Shown piece after piece: positions 9,023 to 17,316 of a DNA stretch of 64,000 bases. The stretch spans positions 1 through 64,000 of the forward strand of contig JADLAT010000003.1 of assembly GCA_020848095.1 (NCBI GenBank). The letters run 5' to 3'. Made by a program: the position numbers and the translations under genes. The notes beneath the pieces were generated by a model. The model made no database searches. It was not told where the DNA came from and saw only the letters and a list, made by a program, of their open reading frames with translations. The DNA comes from Alphaproteobacteria bacterium (GTDB lineage Bacteria; Pseudomonadota; Alphaproteobacteria; Micavibrionales; Micavibrionaceae). Positions within the stretch are counted from its first letter, which is position 1. Every line of letters starts with the position of its first letter.

Positions 9023-9204
9023 TGGTTAGTTTTACCTATCTCTATCCCATTTCGCTGATGCTGGGCGTTATCGGTTTGGCGGTGTTCTTGTGGGCGCTGC
9101 GTAATGGGCAGTATTCGGATACGAAAGGCGATGCCGAACGTATTTTATACGATGACGATAAACCACTGCCGCCTGTAAAGACAGATGACAATTCGCCATT
9201 ATAA
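9022..9204 (+). CDS. ccoS: Cbb3-type oxidase assembly protein CcoS
   Basis: A 60-residue protein with one N-terminal membrane helix (residues ~9-27) followed by the family signature FLWALRNGQYSDTKGDAERIL, in which GQ(Y/F)DD/SD is conserved. It starts at the last base of the ccoI stop codon. CcoS proteins are required for cofactor insertion into cbb3 oxidase. Last gene of the cluster; a GAAGAAG-CCC-CTTCTTC hairpin (about 9208-9224) follows but has no T-run, so I do not call it a terminator. Confidence 0.92.
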   Translation: MVSFTYLYPISLMLGVIGLAVFLWALRNGQYSDTKGDAERILYDDDKPLPPVKTDDNSPL

Positions 9205-9308
9205 TTGAAGAAGCCCCTTCTTCTGTGCTGGCCAACCTATGTGTTTGTTTGGTTTTTTATCTTTTTAAGAAATTGAGAAGCTTTTTCGAATGTTAAATTC
9301 ATTTTTTT

Positions 9309-9325
9309 ATTGAAAACATATCAAT
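9309..9325. repeat. ATTGA-N7-TCAAT dyad upstream of the cation ATPase
   Basis: A perfect five-base inverted repeat with a seven-base spacer in the AT-rich leader, 56 bases before the ATPase start. It resembles half-sites of Crp/Fnr-type regulators, but those normally need a spacer that gives TTGA-N6-TCAA; here the spacing is one base too long. It may be a binding site of another dimeric regulator or chance. Confidence 0.25.
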
Positions 9326-9381
9326 GCTATGATGCTGAGGATTAAAGCGGGGCAGGTCAAAAAATATTGCAAGAGCAAGCT

Positions 9382-12096
9382 ATGAAATCAAAGGAAAACA
9401 GCACACATTGGCACAATATATCACACGAAGACGCACTGGAGGGTTTGGAAACATCTCTGCGTGGGCTTGCTCCGAGCGAGGCACAGGCGCGCCTTAAGAA
9501 GCATGGCCCAAACCGTTTGCCTGCTGCTGCAAAACGTAGTGTATTTTTACGATTCCTGTCGCATTTTCACAACATCCTGATTTATGTACTGATCGGCTCT
9601 GCCGTCATTACAGCGTTCCTTGATCACTGGGTTGAGACCGGCGTGATTCTGGCAGTTGTGATTGCCAATGCGCTTATCGGCTTTATTCAGGAGGGCAAGG
9701 CAGAAAAAGCGATGGACGCCATTCGCCATATGCTGGCGCCGCATGCCAATGTGATCCGAGGGGGCGAGCGGGTCAGTGTCGAGGGTGAGGCACTTGTGCC
9801 GGGCGATATCGTTCTGCTGGAGGCAGGTGATAAAGTGCCAGCGGACCTAAGACTTTTCTGCGCGCATGGGCTGCAAATTCAGGAAGCTATACTGACTGGG
9901 GAATCCGTTCCTGTTGAAAAACACATCAAATCTGTGAACGCTGATGCACCGCTCGGTGATCGTTCCGGCATGGCCTTTTCGGGAACGTTGGTGACCAGCG
10001 GACAAGGCAAGGGTGTTGTTGTTGCCACCGGTAAAAACACGGAGATAGGATGGATCAGCGGCCTGCTATCCGAAGTGGAGACGATGACCACCCCTCTGGT
10101 CACACAGATGGGCATCTTCGCCAAATGGCTGACGGTGCTGATCCTGATCATTGCCGCTCTGCTTCTCGTGTTCGGCTATTTCGTCGAACATTACGATTTT
10201 ACCGATATGTTTATGGCCGTAGTGGGGCTTTCTGTTGCGGCTATTCCGGAAGGTTTGCCTGCGGTTCTGACCATAACGCTGGCGATTGGCGTACAATCCA
10301 TGGCGCGGCGCAATGCCATTGTGCGTCGCCTCCCGGCTATCGAAACACTGGGATCGGTATCGGTGATCTGCACCGATAAAACTGGCACGCTGACCCGCAA
10401 TGAAATGATGGTGGCCTCTGTGCTAACGCCCCAGCATATTTTTTCACTGGAGGGAAATGGCTATGCACCTGAAGGTGCCTTGAAGCTGCAAGGCACTGCT
10501 GTTTCTCCGGCAGAGCATGACATCCTGGCTGATCTCGCCCGCGCAGCTTCTTTGTGCAATGACGCAGCTTTGCAAGAAAAAAACGGGATATGGATGGTGG
10601 AAGGCGATCCGATGGAGGGTGCGCTGCTTGCCTTTGCCGAAAAGATGAATATGGGTGTCCGAAAGGAGCAGGCTAGCTGGACGCGCACAGATGCAATTCC
10701 TTTTGATGCGCGGCACCGCTTTATGGCTATGCTTAATCACGATCATGAAGGTCATGCTCTTGTCCTTGTCAAAGGAGCGCCAGAGCGCATTTTGTCCATG
10801 TGCAAAAACCAGCGCGGTCTGAACGGCGATATGCAGGCTCTTGATACGTCATACTGGAATAGCAAAGCAGAAGAGATTGCAGCACAGGGGCAGCGCGTTC
10901 TAGCCTTTGCCGCTATGGCCGTTAAGCCGGATCATACAGTGCTTGAATATAACGATGTGGAGGGCACGCTGACGTTACTCGGTATGGCAGGAATGATCGA
11001 CCCGCCGCGCGCTGAGGCGATTACAGCTGTTGCTGAATGTCACGGCGCTGGCATTCGCGTGAAGATGATCACAGGTGATCATGCAAAAACCGCTGGCGCC
11101 ATCGGCAGACAGATCGGCTTGCAAAATTCAGATAAGGTTCTGACCGGCGCGGATCTCGACGGCATGGATGATGCCAAATTACGCCAGGCCGTTCTGAATT
11201 GTGATATCTTTGCCCGCACCAGCCCCGAACATAAATTACGCCTTGTCATGGCGCTGCAGTCCCACGGTATGACGGTAGCAATGACGGGCGACGGGGTGAA
11301 TGACGCGCCTGCGCTTAAACGCGCTGATGCTGGCATCGCTATGGGATTGAAAGGCAGTGAAGCCGCGAAGGAAGCGGCGGAACTTGTGCTGGCTGATGAC
11401 AATTTTGCCTCTATCGCCGCCGCCGTTCGTGAAGGTCGAACCGTTTATGATAACATCAAGAAAGTGATCAGCTGGACCTTGCCGACAAATGCAGGTGAGG
11501 CCATGTGCATTATTGTTGCGCTCCTGCTTGGCATGACATTGCCGGTCACACCAATACAGATTCTCTGGATCAACCTGATTACTGCCGTCACACTGGGTGT
11601 TGCGCTAGCCTTTGAACCAACAGAAGAAAACACCATGAGCCGCCCGCCGCGTCCGCGCGGAGAGCCGCTTCTAACCGGGGAACTGATCTGGCATATCGTA
11701 TTGGTTTCGGTGCTGTTTCTTTGTGGAGTTTTTGGCATATATCAATATGCAATGGAAAAAGGGTATTCAATTGATCTGGCTAGAACCATGGCACTGAATA
11801 CACTGGTGGTGATGGAGATTTTTCATTTGTTCTTTATTCGCAATATTTACGGTACATCCCTGACATGGAAAGCCGTGCGGGGTACCAAAGTTGTCTGGAT
11901 CGTTGTTATTATTATCACAATCGCACAGTTTGCCATGACCTATTTACCGCCTTTACAGGCTGTCTTTTTTATGGTTTCCGTACCTTTTTGGGACGGTATT
12001 ATTATTGTTGGTATAGGTGCTGCGCTCTTTGCCATCATTGAAACCGAGAAACAAATGCGTCTTGCCTTCAGGCGGGGAAAAGAGAATGCTGCATGA
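9382..12096 (+). CDS. P2-type cation-transporting ATPase (Ca2+/Na+-type HAD P-ATPase)
   Basis: A ~904-residue P-type ATPase. It has an N-terminal cation-ATPase domain, an actuator motif LTGESVPVEK, the transport motif PEGLP starting at Pro289, phosphorylation site Asp332 in DKTGTLT, an ATP-binding domain with KGAPERIL, the hinge motif TGDGVNDAPALKRAD, and a C-terminal block of six helices. PEGL rather than CPC places it with calcium/sodium/proton pumps, not heavy-metal pumps. I prefer the ATG at 9382; a TTG at 9367 is in frame. Such ATPases in proteobacteria often sit with universal-stress and fermentation genes. Its stop overlaps the start of an acetate kinase remnant (ATGA). The ion is not determined. 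Confidence 0.9.
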   Translation: MKSKENSTHWHNISHEDALEGLETSLRGLAPSEAQARLKKHGPNRLPAAAKRSVFLRFLSHFHNILIYVLIGSAVITAFLDHWVETGVILAVVIANALIGFIQEGKAEKAMDAIRHMLAPHANVIRGGERVSVEGEALVPGDIVLLEAGDKVPADLRLFCAHGLQIQEAILTGESVPVEKHIKSVNADAPLGDRSGMAFSGTLVTSGQGKGVVVATGKNTEIGWISGLLSEVETMTTPLVTQMGIFAKWLTVLILIIAALLLVFGYFVEHYDFTDMFMAVVGLSVAAIPEGLPAVLTITLAIGVQSMARRNAIVRRLPAIETLGSVSVICTDKTGTLTRNEMMVASVLTPQHIFSLEGNGYAPEGALKLQGTAVSPAEHDILADLARAASLCNDAALQEKNGIWMVEGDPMEGALLAFAEKMNMGVRKEQASWTRTDAIPFDARHRFMAMLNHDHEGHALVLVKGAPERILSMCKNQRGLNGDMQALDTSYWNSKAEEIAAQGQRVLAFAAMAVKPDHTVLEYNDVEGTLTLLGMAGMIDPPRAEAITAVAECHGAGIRVKMITGDHAKTAGAIGRQIGLQNSDKVLTGADLDGMDDAKLRQAVLNCDIFARTSPEHKLRLVMALQSHGMTVAMTGDGVNDAPALKRADAGIAMGLKGSEAAKEAAELVLADDNFASIAAAVREGRTVYDNIKKVISWTLPTNAGEAMCIIVALLLGMTLPVTPIQILWINLITAVTLGVALAFEPTEENTMSRPPRPRGEPLLTGELIWHIVLVSVLFLCGVFGIYQYAMEKGYSIDLARTMALNTLVVMEIFHLFFIRNIYGTSLTWKAVRGTKVVWIVVIIITIAQFAMTYLPPLQAVFFMVSVPFWDGIIIVGIGAALFAIIETEKQMRLAFRRGKENAA

Positions 12097-12209
12097 AAAT
12101 GCTTGTCTTTAATGCTGGCAGCTCCAGCCTGAAATTCGGCGTCTTTGACATGAACGTTGAAGATAGCCGCCCGCCATCAAGGTGGGCTTTTTTTACGTTC
12201 TGGTCTTGA
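12093..12209 (+). pseudogene. ackA: Acetate kinase remnant (N-terminal codons only)
   Basis: A 38-codon frame whose first 19 residues (MKMLVFNAGSSSLKFGVFD) match the beginning of acetate kinase: the N-A-G-S-S-S-L-K-F stretch binds phosphate/ATP and is diagnostic. After that the frame runs into a hairpin-T-run terminator and stops at 12207. Full acetate kinases have about 400 residues, so more than 90% is gone. The start overlaps the ATPase stop (ATGA), which shows that the full gene was once coupled to the pump. The remnant cannot be functional as a kinase; a translated 38-residue peptide is possible. Confidence 0.75.
12169..12194 (+). terminator. Rho-independent terminator after the cation ATPase
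   Basis: Stem GCCCGCC (12169-12175), loop ATCAA, stem GGTGGGC (12181-12187, one G-U pair), then seven T. It lies inside the acetate kinase remnant and ends the ATPase transcript. Confidence 0.8.
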
Positions 12210-12214
12210 CCCAA

Positions 12215-12230
12215 CGCCTTATGGAGCCCA
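12215..12230. repeat. 16-bp direct repeat, copy 1
   Basis: CGCCTTATGGAGCCCA, identical to 13191-13206. The second copy encodes the last residues (GSIRR) of the DUF853 ATPase on the minus strand; in this copy the minus strand also reads MGSIRR in an open frame. The two copies bracket the unknown gene 12388-13170. Confidence 0.6.
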
Positions 12231-12387
12231 TCACGCGGCGCTTGCCGTTTTCGCTTCTGGAGAAGCCCGCAGAAACCCCTGATGATTTCGTTTTTTAACT
12301 GCATTTGTGCCGAACCAGATCTTTACAAAAGCTTAACCTTTCTCTCGTAGAGTTTATAAAGGATAAACTAGGCGCAGGAAGATCGCG

Positions 12388-13170
12388 ATGAAAGAAAAAG
12401 CCCCCATTTCCCCCCAGTTTAAAACAGCAAGCAATGAGGGGCAGTGGTCCATAGTGCTGGGCGGCATACCTGTGAACCTTAATTTGGAAAAAAAGGGTTT
12501 GGGTTTTCTTTCTTTTGCAGATGAGTGGTTTAGCGGAACAAACCATAATTACTTGGAAATCAGAGGGCCCAAAGGCGATGTTTTCCGGCGTCTGCAGGCG
12601 CAAGAAGCAAATATGCGGCCTGTCGGGCGGATGATGGCCGCGACATACGGCAGTGAAGGCACAGATTTCAGTAAGGATGAAATTTACAGCGATGACCCCA
12701 ACGAGCGGGGCATCCCCAATATGTTGCGTTCAGGCGATAATCCTGAGCAGACAGGCACGATTTTTACAGGAACAAAAGAACAGGTTTTAGAACTCTACCA
12801 TCAAGGGCTTGTGGGGGTTATCAACGGCAATAATCAGGATTTGGGCTATAACGCATTATGGGGCAATAACGGCAATACTTTTACGGCTGAAGTTTTGGAA
12901 AAAATGGAGGAGGCCGCTGTAGCAAAAGGATACAAGATCTCCAGTTTTGATCCAAAGGGAGATGATGCCGCCTTCGACAGGAATAAGCTCGATTTTCCGG
13001 CGGGGCGGGGCGTGTGCTTTGCTTCCACGGAAGAGCTGCTGGATGCGATCACAATACTTGAAGAAAAAATCTCAAAACAGCATGAAATGATTAAAATTGA
13101 TTCCGGCGTTGATCTGGAAACAAAAATACCTGCCAGGGCGGAATTGGCTTGCCCGTCAGGAATGCGCTGA
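12388..13170 (+). CDS. Unknown protein, possible permuted papain-like fold without catalytic cysteine
   Basis: A 260-residue soluble protein without signal peptide or membrane segment. I do not recognise a named family. Two features stand out: NHNYLEIRGPKGDVFR (about residues 51-66), which resembles the histidine strand of permuted NlpC/P60-PPPDE folds, and LGYNALWGNNGNTFTAEVL (about 152-170), which resembles their NxNTF helix where the nucleophilic cysteine normally follows the first Asn; here it is glycine. If homologous, the protein is likely non-catalytic. It is bracketed by a 16-bp direct repeat and converges on the DUF853 gene with 16 bases between stops. AGGAAGATCG precedes the start. 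Fold assignment is inference. Confidence 0.7.
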   Translation: MKEKAPISPQFKTASNEGQWSIVLGGIPVNLNLEKKGLGFLSFADEWFSGTNHNYLEIRGPKGDVFRRLQAQEANMRPVGRMMAATYGSEGTDFSKDEIYSDDPNERGIPNMLRSGDNPEQTGTIFTGTKEQVLELYHQGLVGVINGNNQDLGYNALWGNNGNTFTAEVLEKMEEAAVAKGYKISSFDPKGDDAAFDRNKLDFPAGRGVCFASTEELLDAITILEEKISKQHEMIKIDSGVDLETKIPARAELACPSGMR

Positions 13171-13186
13171 ATCGCTGCGTAAGGCT

Positions 13187-14647
13187 CTACCGCCTTATGG
13201 AGCCCAGAACGCTGCGCATGATTTCGCGGCCTATCTGCCGGCCGACCTGACTGACCATGGATTTGATAAAGGTCTCCGCCGGGGATTGTCTTGATCGCCC
13301 CTTCTTGGGTTTGGTCGCAGAAGGCGGGGGCATTTTTTCATTTTGCCCGGCGGCCTTGATTGAGCGCTCTTTTAACGTTTCATAAGCGGATTGACGATCA
13401 ATTGTTGTTCCGTATTTTTTATGCATCCGGCTGCCCTGAATAATATTTTGACGCACGCCTTTATCCGCCGGACCCAAACGGGAGGAGGGCGGACGGATCA
13501 ACACCTTCTGCACCATGCCGGGCTGCCCTTTTTCCTCAAGGGTTGAGACCAGAGCCTCTCCCACGCCAAGCTCCGTTATGGCGGTTTCCACCCTGAATTC
13601 CGGGTTTTCCCGGTATGTCTGCGCGGCCAGCTTTATGGCCTTGCGTTGCTGCGCGGTGAAGGAGCGCAAAGCGTGCTGTACACGGTTCCCAAGCTGGCTC
13701 AAAACGGATTCCGGAATGTCTGCCGGGTTTTGCGTAACGAAATAAATCCCAACGCCCTTGGAGCGGATGAGCTTTATAACCTGCTCAATTTTCTCAAGCA
13801 AAGACCGGGGCGCGTTGTCAAATAACAGATGCGCCTCATCAAAAAAGAACACCAGTTTTGGTTTTTCAGGGTCGCCCACTTCCGGTAGTTCCTCAAAAAG
13901 CTCCGAGAGAAGCCAAAGCAAAAACGTGGCGTAGAGGCGCGGCGTTTGCATGAGCCTGTCCGCCGCCAGAATATTGATGGTGCCTTTGCCGTTGCTATCA
14001 ATTTGCAAAAAATCATACAGATCCAATGCGGGCTCTCCAAAAAAATGGGTGCCGCCTTGAGATTCGAGTTGCAAAAGCTTTCTTTGAATAGCGCCTATAC
14101 TGGCGGCGCTGATATTGCCGTATTCTAAAGACAGGGCGCTCGCCCGCTCGCCCACAAAAACCAGAAGACTGCGTAAATCTTTCAGGTCGAGCAAAAGCAG
14201 GCCTTCTTCATCGGCAATCCGAAAGGCAATGTTCAGGACGCCTTCCTGCGTATCATTAAGCTCTAAAATGCGGGCGATCAAAAGCGGTCCCATTTCCGAG
14301 GCCGTCGTTCTTAAGGGGTGCCCTTGCTCCCCGAATAAATCCCAGAAGGCTACGGGGAAGGCTTCCGCCGCGTACTCATCGGCAAAGCCAATGGCCTTTG
14401 CGCGCGCGGTGAGGAAATCCTGCATCTCTGATTTTTGGGCCATGCCGGACAAATCGCCCTTCACATCGGACATAAATACCGGAACGCCAGCTTTGGAAAA
14501 CCCCTCCGCCATGCCCTGTAAGGTAACGGTTTTGCCAGTTCCCGTTGCGCCAGCAATCAAGCCGTGCCGGTTGGCATATTTCAAACTCAGCATTTCTTTT
14601 TGCGTAGGATCGTTCGACCGGGAACCCAAATAAAGATCTGAAGTCAT
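13187..14647 (-). CDS. DUF853 family HerA-like ATPase
   Basis: A 486-residue cytoplasmic ATPase of the HerA/FtsK type (often named helicase HerA-like or YjgR). The Walker A motif GATGTGKT is at residues 33-40 and the Walker B is in [12 protein letters not shown]. Also present are [40 protein letters not shown] (a sensor-like region) and a C-terminal tail [15 protein letters not shown]. Length equals the family norm. Biochemical role in bacteria is not established. The gene lies directly downstream of the tRNA-Ser(CGA) on the same strand and converges on the unknown gene 12388-13170. Confidence 0.92.
   Translation of the reverse strand: MTSDLYLGSRSNDPTQKEMLSLKYANRHGLIAGATGTGKTVTLQGMAEGFSKAGVPVFMSDVKGDLSGMAQKSEMQDFLTARAKAIGFADEYAAEAFPVAFWDLFGEQGHPLRTTASEMGPLLIARILELNDTQEGVLNIAFRIADEEGLLLLDLKDLRSLLVFVGERASALSLEYGNISAASIGAIQRKLLQLESQGGTHFFGEPALDLYDFLQIDSNGKGTINILAADRLMQTPRLYATFLLWLLSELFEELPEVGDPEKPKLVFFFDEAHLLFDNAPRSLLEKIEQVIKLIRSKGVGIYFVTQNPADIPESVLSQLGNRVQHALRSFTAQQRKAIKLAAQTYRENPEFRVETAITELGVGEALVSTLEEKGQPGMVQKVLIRPPSSRLGPADKGVRQNIIQGSRMHKKYGTTIDRQSAYETLKERSIKAAGQNEKMPPPSATKPKKGRSRQSPAETFIKSMVSQVGRQIGREIMRSVLGSIRR
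13191..13206. repeat. 16-bp direct repeat, copy 2
   Basis: Identical to 12215-12230; lies in the last codons of the DUF853 ATPase gene. Confidence 0.6.
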
Positions 14648-14671
14648 GCTTATGCCTTTCTACAGCAAAGA

Positions 14672-14763
14672 TGGCGGACAGGGGGGGATTCGAACCCCCG
14701 ATAGACTTGCGCCTATACTGATTTTCGAGACCAGCGCATTCAACCGCTCTGCCACCTATCCGC
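14672..14763 (-). tRNA. tRNA-Ser (anticodon CGA)
   Basis: Minus-strand cloverleaf of 92 bases including an encoded CCA. The acceptor stem pairs GCGGATA with TGTCCGC, the anticodon stem CTGGT/ATCAG encloses loop CTCGAAA, and the T-loop is GTTCGAATC. The long variable arm is that of a type II tRNA. Reads UCG codons. Confidence 0.93.
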
Positions 14764-14897
14764 ACGCCAGCAAGTTATAAGGTGAGGGCCGTATTATTTC
14801 AAGCCAAGAAAGCGAATGCGATACGGACAGAGGAAAGTCGCAGAAACACCATTATCCTTCAAGGTGTTAGGGGCGCTCACAAGTAAGAAGATTCAAA

Positions 14898-14991
14898 TGG
14901 CGGAGACGGAGGGATTCGAACCCTCGATACAGTTTAACCCGTATGACGATTTAGCAAACCGTTGCCTTCAGCCTCTCGGCCACGTCTCCGC
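14898..14991 (-). tRNA. tRNA-Ser (anticodon GCT)
   Basis: Minus-strand type II tRNA of 94 bases with encoded CCA. Acceptor GCGGAGA pairs with TCTCCGC; anticodon loop TTGCTAA between ACGGT and ATCGT; long variable arm. Reads AGC/AGU. It lies 134 bases from the other serine tRNA, so the two may be co-transcribed. Confidence 0.93.
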
Positions 14992-15087
14992 AAGGGGGTG
15001 TTAGAGGAAGTATTAGAGCCTCCGGCGTGGATTTGCAAGCCTCCAGCACATATAAAAATCATTGCGCACAAGCCAGAGCGCAGGACG

Positions 15088-16542
15088 CTACGCATCCAGC
15101 TTTTTCTTGAGCAGATCATTAACCGCCGCAGGGTTGGCTTTGCCTTGTGTTTCCTTCATAACCTGACCCACAAAAAACCCGAACAGCTTGTCTTTTCCGC
15201 CTCTATAGGCGGCAACATTATCCGGATTGGCGGCGATAATGGAATCGATAACGGCCTCAATCGCGCCGGTATCCGTAACCTGTTTCAGACCTTTCTCCTC
15301 CACGATCTGCCCGGCGTCCTTACCGGTTTCATACATGAGCGGGAAAACATCCTTCGCGATTTTTCCGGAAATCGTGTTATCTGCGATCAGATCAATAAGC
15401 GCGCCGAGCTGCGCTGCGCTGATCGGTGAATCATCTAGGGCCGTAGCGTTTTTATTCAAAATCCCCAGCAGTTCATTAATAACCCAGTTCGCGGCCAGTT
15501 TAGGGTCGCGGCCTTTGGCAACGGCCTCAAAGAAGGCGGCTCTGTTGCGCTCTGCGATAAGGACCCCCGCATCATAGGGGGAAAGGCCGTATTCGCCGAT
15601 AAACCGATGCTTCTTCTGGTCCGGCAACTCGGGAAGCGTTTCCTTGATTCCCGCGATCCAGTCGGCCTGAATGTGTAGGGGGAGAAGATCCGGGTCAGGG
15701 AAGTAACGGTAATCATGCGCTTCTTCCTTTGAGCGCATGGAGCGGGTAACGCCCTTGTTCGGGTCCCACAACCGGGTTTCCTGAACGATCTTGCCGCCAC
15801 CCTCAATAATTTCGATCTGCCGCGCGACTTCATAATCAATGGCCTGCTGCACCGCCTTGAGGGAGTTCACATTCTTGATTTCCGCACGTGTCCCCAATCC
15901 ATCCCCCGGTTTGCGCACAGAGATATTCACATCCGCCCGCATGGAGCCTTCCTCCATATTCCCGTCACAAGTGCCGAGATAACGCAAAATCATGCGCAGT
16001 TTAGAGAGATAGGCAACCGCCTCTTCCGGGCTGTTTATATCCGGCTCGGAGACAATCTCCATCAGGGCGCAGCCCGAACGATTAAGATCAACAAAGGACT
16101 TCGAAGGGTGCAGGTCATGGACAGATTTTCCGGCATCCTGCTCCAGATGAAGGCGGGTAATGCCAATCTCCTTGACCTTGCCGCCTTCCAGATCTATTTC
16201 GATGCGCCCCTCACCAACGATGGGGTGTAAAAACTGTGATATTTGATACCCCTGCGGCAGATCGGGATAAAAATAGTTCTTACGCTCAAAAACCGATGTG
16301 TGGTTGATTTTGGCATTCAGGCCCAGCCCCGTACGGACCGCCTGTTCTACGCAATACGCGTTCAACACGGGGAGCATGCCGGGCATGGCGGCATCCACAA
16401 TGGAGACTTGCGTATTAGGCTCCGCGCCGAAAAGCGTGGACGCGCCCGAAAAAAGCTTGGAATTCGCCGTAATCTGGGCGTGAATCTCCATGCCGATAAC
16501 GGTTTCCCATTCTCCGGTTTCACCTTGGGTCAGATATGCCAT
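15088..16542 (-). CDS. gatB: Aspartyl/glutamyl-tRNA amidotransferase subunit B
   Basis: A 484-residue GatB. The family start [11 protein letters not shown] is at residues ~14-24, followed by GxPNT-type and [16 protein letters not shown] segments, and a C-terminal YqeY-like tail (residues ~420-484) that binds tRNA. With GatA and GatC it converts misacylated Glu-tRNA(Gln) and/or Asp-tRNA(Asn) to the correct amide form. Last gene of a minus-strand run gatC-gatA-(secreted protein)-gatB; a 237-codon foreign-looking gene sits between gatA and gatB. Confidence 0.97.
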   Translation of the reverse strand: MAYLTQGETGEWETVIGMEIHAQITANSKLFSGASTLFGAEPNTQVSIVDAAMPGMLPVLNAYCVEQAVRTGLGLNAKINHTSVFERKNYFYPDLPQGYQISQFLHPIVGEGRIEIDLEGGKVKEIGITRLHLEQDAGKSVHDLHPSKSFVDLNRSGCALMEIVSEPDINSPEEAVAYLSKLRMILRYLGTCDGNMEEGSMRADVNISVRKPGDGLGTRAEIKNVNSLKAVQQAIDYEVARQIEIIEGGGKIVQETRLWDPNKGVTRSMRSKEEAHDYRYFPDPDLLPLHIQADWIAGIKETLPELPDQKKHRFIGEYGLSPYDAGVLIAERNRAAFFEAVAKGRDPKLAANWVINELLGILNKNATALDDSPISAAQLGALIDLIADNTISGKIAKDVFPLMYETGKDAGQIVEEKGLKQVTDTGAIEAVIDSIIAANPDNVAAYRGGKDKLFGFFVGQVMKETQGKANPAAVNDLLKKKLDA

Positions 16543-16585
16543 GCCTGTGTTCTTTCAAGATTTATCAAAAGTGGTTCTGTTGTCT

Positions 16586-17299
16586 TTATTTTTTAGCCTG
16601 CCCCAGCTCATAAAGCGCGATGCATTCGGTCATTTTCGATTTTGACGCGGCATCAAAAGCCGAGCTTTGAAGCAGGGTACTAAGCGGATCAATATCCTTC
16701 TGGTTCGCGCGGAGGGCATTTCGTATCGTGCCCGGTGCATGTTCCTTCATGAAGGCTGCCATTTCATCGGCAAGGCAGGAACACACAGTCTTAAAGTTTT
16801 TCATTCCGGCTTGAACCTGCGGGTCACCAAGGCATTGATCGAGAATAAGAGCGCGGGTCGGGTATTCAATGCACGGCGCGTACACGAACAGCAGCATTCT
16901 GTTGCGCTGATATTGTCCTTCTTCGGAATCCTCCTGCATTTGCTGAACCTGCTCAACGCTCATAACCTCAGGCAGGCGTGAGGCTGTGCAACCACAAAGC
17001 AATTCAAGGTTTTTACCCTGAAGCAGGGGGTGCTGCTGTGCCTGGCAGTTCGCATAATATCTATTGGCAAAATCATCTATCGTCGCATCGGGAGCCATCG
17101 GCTCCGGCGCGGCCTGTGCGGGGTCTTCCAGCTCTGGAATTTTCGGGGCAGGCGGCGTATTGGTCGGGGCCGGAATTTGCGCGGGGGCGGGTTTTGCCGT
17201 AGCGCCCGGTTTCTTTACAAAAAGCTGGTTGGCGGAGGCGGAATAGGGCGCGGTGGTTACCAATACGCATAACAACAAAATCTTCAGAATGATTTTCAT
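16586..17299 (-). CDS. Secreted cysteine-rich protein of unknown function with internal repeat
   Basis: A 237-residue protein with a signal peptide (residues 1-23, cut after SASA), a Pro/Ala-rich linker (~30-70) and a cysteine-containing domain. Two segments look alike: NCQAQ...LLCGCTASRLPEVM and QCLGDPQV...TVCSCLADEMAAFM, each with one Cys followed about 15-20 residues later by C-x-C. This suggests an internal duplication held by disulfides in the periplasm. Two or three other cysteines lie near the middle and end. I know no family for it. GGAG precedes the ATG. It lies between gatA and gatB on the same strand, so is probably co-transcribed with them without functional relation. Confidence 0.8.
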   Translation of the reverse strand: MKIILKILLLCVLVTTAPYSASANQLFVKKPGATAKPAPAQIPAPTNTPPAPKIPELEDPAQAAPEPMAPDATIDDFANRYYANCQAQQHPLLQGKNLELLCGCTASRLPEVMSVEQVQQMQEDSEEGQYQRNRMLLFVYAPCIEYPTRALILDQCLGDPQVQAGMKNFKTVCSCLADEMAAFMKEHAPGTIRNALRANQKDIDPLSTLLQSSAFDAASKSKMTECIALYELGQAKK

Positions 17300-17316
17300 A
17301 GCCGTTTCTCCAAAAG

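Noticed and set aside
9208..9224. GAAGAAG-CCC-CTTCTTC hairpin after ccoS as terminator
   Set aside because: Three-base loop and no T-run right after it.
14672..14991. Two adjacent serine tRNAs as a phage or integron attachment site
   Set aside because: No integrase, no repeated tRNA 3' end within the window, neighbours are housekeeping genes.
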